From assembly GCF_001905735.1 (NCBI RefSeq), contig NZ_LISW01000002.1, positions 1,462,426 to 1,526,425 on the forward strand: a stretch of 64,000 nucleotides of DNA, given 5' to 3'. Positions within the stretch are counted from its first letter, which is position 1. Each line of letters starts with the position of its first letter. The position numbers and the translations under genes are program-made. This document shows positions 63,367 through 64,000 of the stretch, piece by piece. The notes beneath the pieces are model-generated. The model was not told the origin of the DNA, did no database searches, and saw only the letters and a list, made by a program, of their open reading frames with translations. The DNA comes from Streptomyces sp. CB01249 (GTDB lineage Bacteria > Actinomycetota > Actinomycetes > Streptomycetales > Streptomycetaceae).

Positions 63367-64000
63367 TCACCGGAGCGGGGGGTTCCCGGCGGGTTCGTTC
63401 CTCCCCTGCGCGGGGGAGGAGGACGGCGGTGCTCCCTCCGGCGAGGGAGCGACGAGCCCGGTCTCGTAGGCGCAGATGACGGCCTGGATGCGGTCGCGCA
63501 GGCCCAGCTTGGACAGCACGTTGCCCACATGCGTCTTCACCGTGTGGTCGCTGACCACCATCGCCGCCGCGATCTCCGCGTTGGAAAGACCGCGCGCCAG
63601 ATGCAGCAGCGTCTCGCGCTCCCGGGCGGTCAGGACACCGAGCCGCCGCTCGTCCGCGACCGCCGCCGCCTGCGCCGGGCGCGCGGTGTACGCGGCGATC
63701 AGCAGCCGCGCCACCGAGGGCGCCAGCAGCGAGTCGCCCGCCGCCACCACCCGTACCGCGTGCACCAGATCGTCCCGGCGGACGTCCTTGAGGAGGAAGC
63801 CGCTCGCCCCGGCGTGCAGCGCCTCGTACACGTAGGCGTCGGAGTCGAAGGTCGTCAGCATGACCGTCCGGCAGGCGGTCCGGGCGCTGATCTCGCGGCA
63901 GGCGCCGATGCCGTCCAGGACGGGCATCCGGATGTCCAGCAGGGCCACGTCCGGCTCCAGTCGGCGCACCGCTTCCACCGCCTGCGCCCCGTCGCCCGCC
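63367..64000 (-). CDS. NarL/LuxR-type response regulator, 5' part beyond window
   Basis: About 211 C-terminal residues are present; the gene runs off the right edge on the minus strand. The receiver shows PDVALLDIRMPVLDGI with the phosphoacceptor aspartate, the TTFDSDAY switch threonine and FLLKDVRR lysine. The C-terminal HTH is LTARERETLLHLARGLSNAE through VSDHTVKTHVGNVLSKLGLR. A Ser/Pro-rich tail ends it. The partner sensor kinase is presumably beyond the window, and the serine hydrolase gene is 95 bp downstream. Confidence 0.93.
   Translation of the reverse strand, partial: AGDGAQAVEAVRRLEPDVALLDIRMPVLDGIGACREISARTACRTVMLTTFDSDAYVYEALHAGASGFLLKDVRRDDLVHAVRVVAAGDSLLAPSVARLLIAAYTARPAQAAAVADERRLGVLTARERETLLHLARGLSNAEIAAAMVVSDHTVKTHVGNVLSKLGLRDRIQAVICAYETGLVAPSPEGAPPSSSPAQGRNEPAGNPPLR

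Overview
The window is a high-GC, densely packed actinobacterial chromosome segment. Several marks point to Streptomyces: whiG, nsdA, a cluster of type I signal peptidases between rplS and the comM/dprA pair, an amtB-glnK-glnD operon, an FtsY with an N-terminal membrane anchor, frequent GTG starts and near-total G/C at third codon positions. The gene order is the conserved Streptomyces core, as I recall it. Nothing looks like a large acquired island; the accessory-looking part is about 54.3-59.8 kb.

Layout. 0-8.3 kb: end of a DAK2/FakA-like gene, recG, rsmD, coaD, a DivIVA-like coiled-coil gene, the yceD-rpmF-rnc operon and mutM, with an HxlR regulator converging on mutM. 8.7-11 kb: a secreted CAP-domain protein, acylphosphatase and a 69-aa coiled-coil protein. 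11-19 kb: smc, a sugar/H+ symporter, an NCS1-type permease (opposite strand) and ftsY. 19-21.6 kb: a solitary primase-polymerase-like gene divergent from nsdA. 22-27.8 kb: amtB-glnK-glnD with a GlnR-type site upstream, then ffh. 27.9-29.8 kb: a methyltransferase and a HExxH/zinc-ribbon protein. 30-32.6 kb: rpsP-khpA-rimM-trmD-rplS, an operon for translation and RNA modification. 32.7-37 kb: five consecutive type I signal peptidase genes, one an apparent recent duplicate. 37-42.2 kb: NUDIX, DUF2469, yraN, comM, dprA and whiG. 42.3-43.6 kb: a TetR gene with an M23-peptidase ORF running antisense into it. 43.9-48.4 kb: rpsB-tsf-pyrH-frr-cdsA. 48.5-50.3 kb: a membrane protein and rlmN. 50.3-54.4 kb: a TPP riboswitch followed by a thiamine-type ABC importer. 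54.4-59.7 kb, mostly minus strand: a membrane protein, a MerR-family gene broken by a MITE-like element, an unknown gene, a LOG-family protein and an ABC ATPase/permease pair. 60-64 kb: an aldehyde dehydrogenase, a small membrane protein, a secreted serine hydrolase and the C-terminal part of a NarL-type response regulator cut by the window end.

How the genes work together. Much of the window is information processing and protein export: ribosome assembly and tRNA/rRNA modification (rpsP, rimM, trmD, rplS, rpsB, rpmF, rsmD, rlmN), translation factors (tsf, frr), SRP targeting (ffh, ftsY) and preprotein processing (sip genes). DNA repair and chromosome biology are represented by recG, mutM, smc, comM and dprA. 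Nitrogen sensing forms one operon (amtB-glnK-glnD). Development is represented by whiG and nsdA.

The points most worth a second look are the five-gene signal peptidase array with a 147/150-nt identical block, the MITE that splits a MerR gene just 3' of a well-preserved MerR-type promoter, the hairpin and overlapping short leader ORF in front of pyrH, the degenerate primase-polymerase next to nsdA, and two pairs of DnaA-box-like sequences with identical 18-bp spacing. I found no CRISPR array, tRNA, rRNA or complete insertion sequence.
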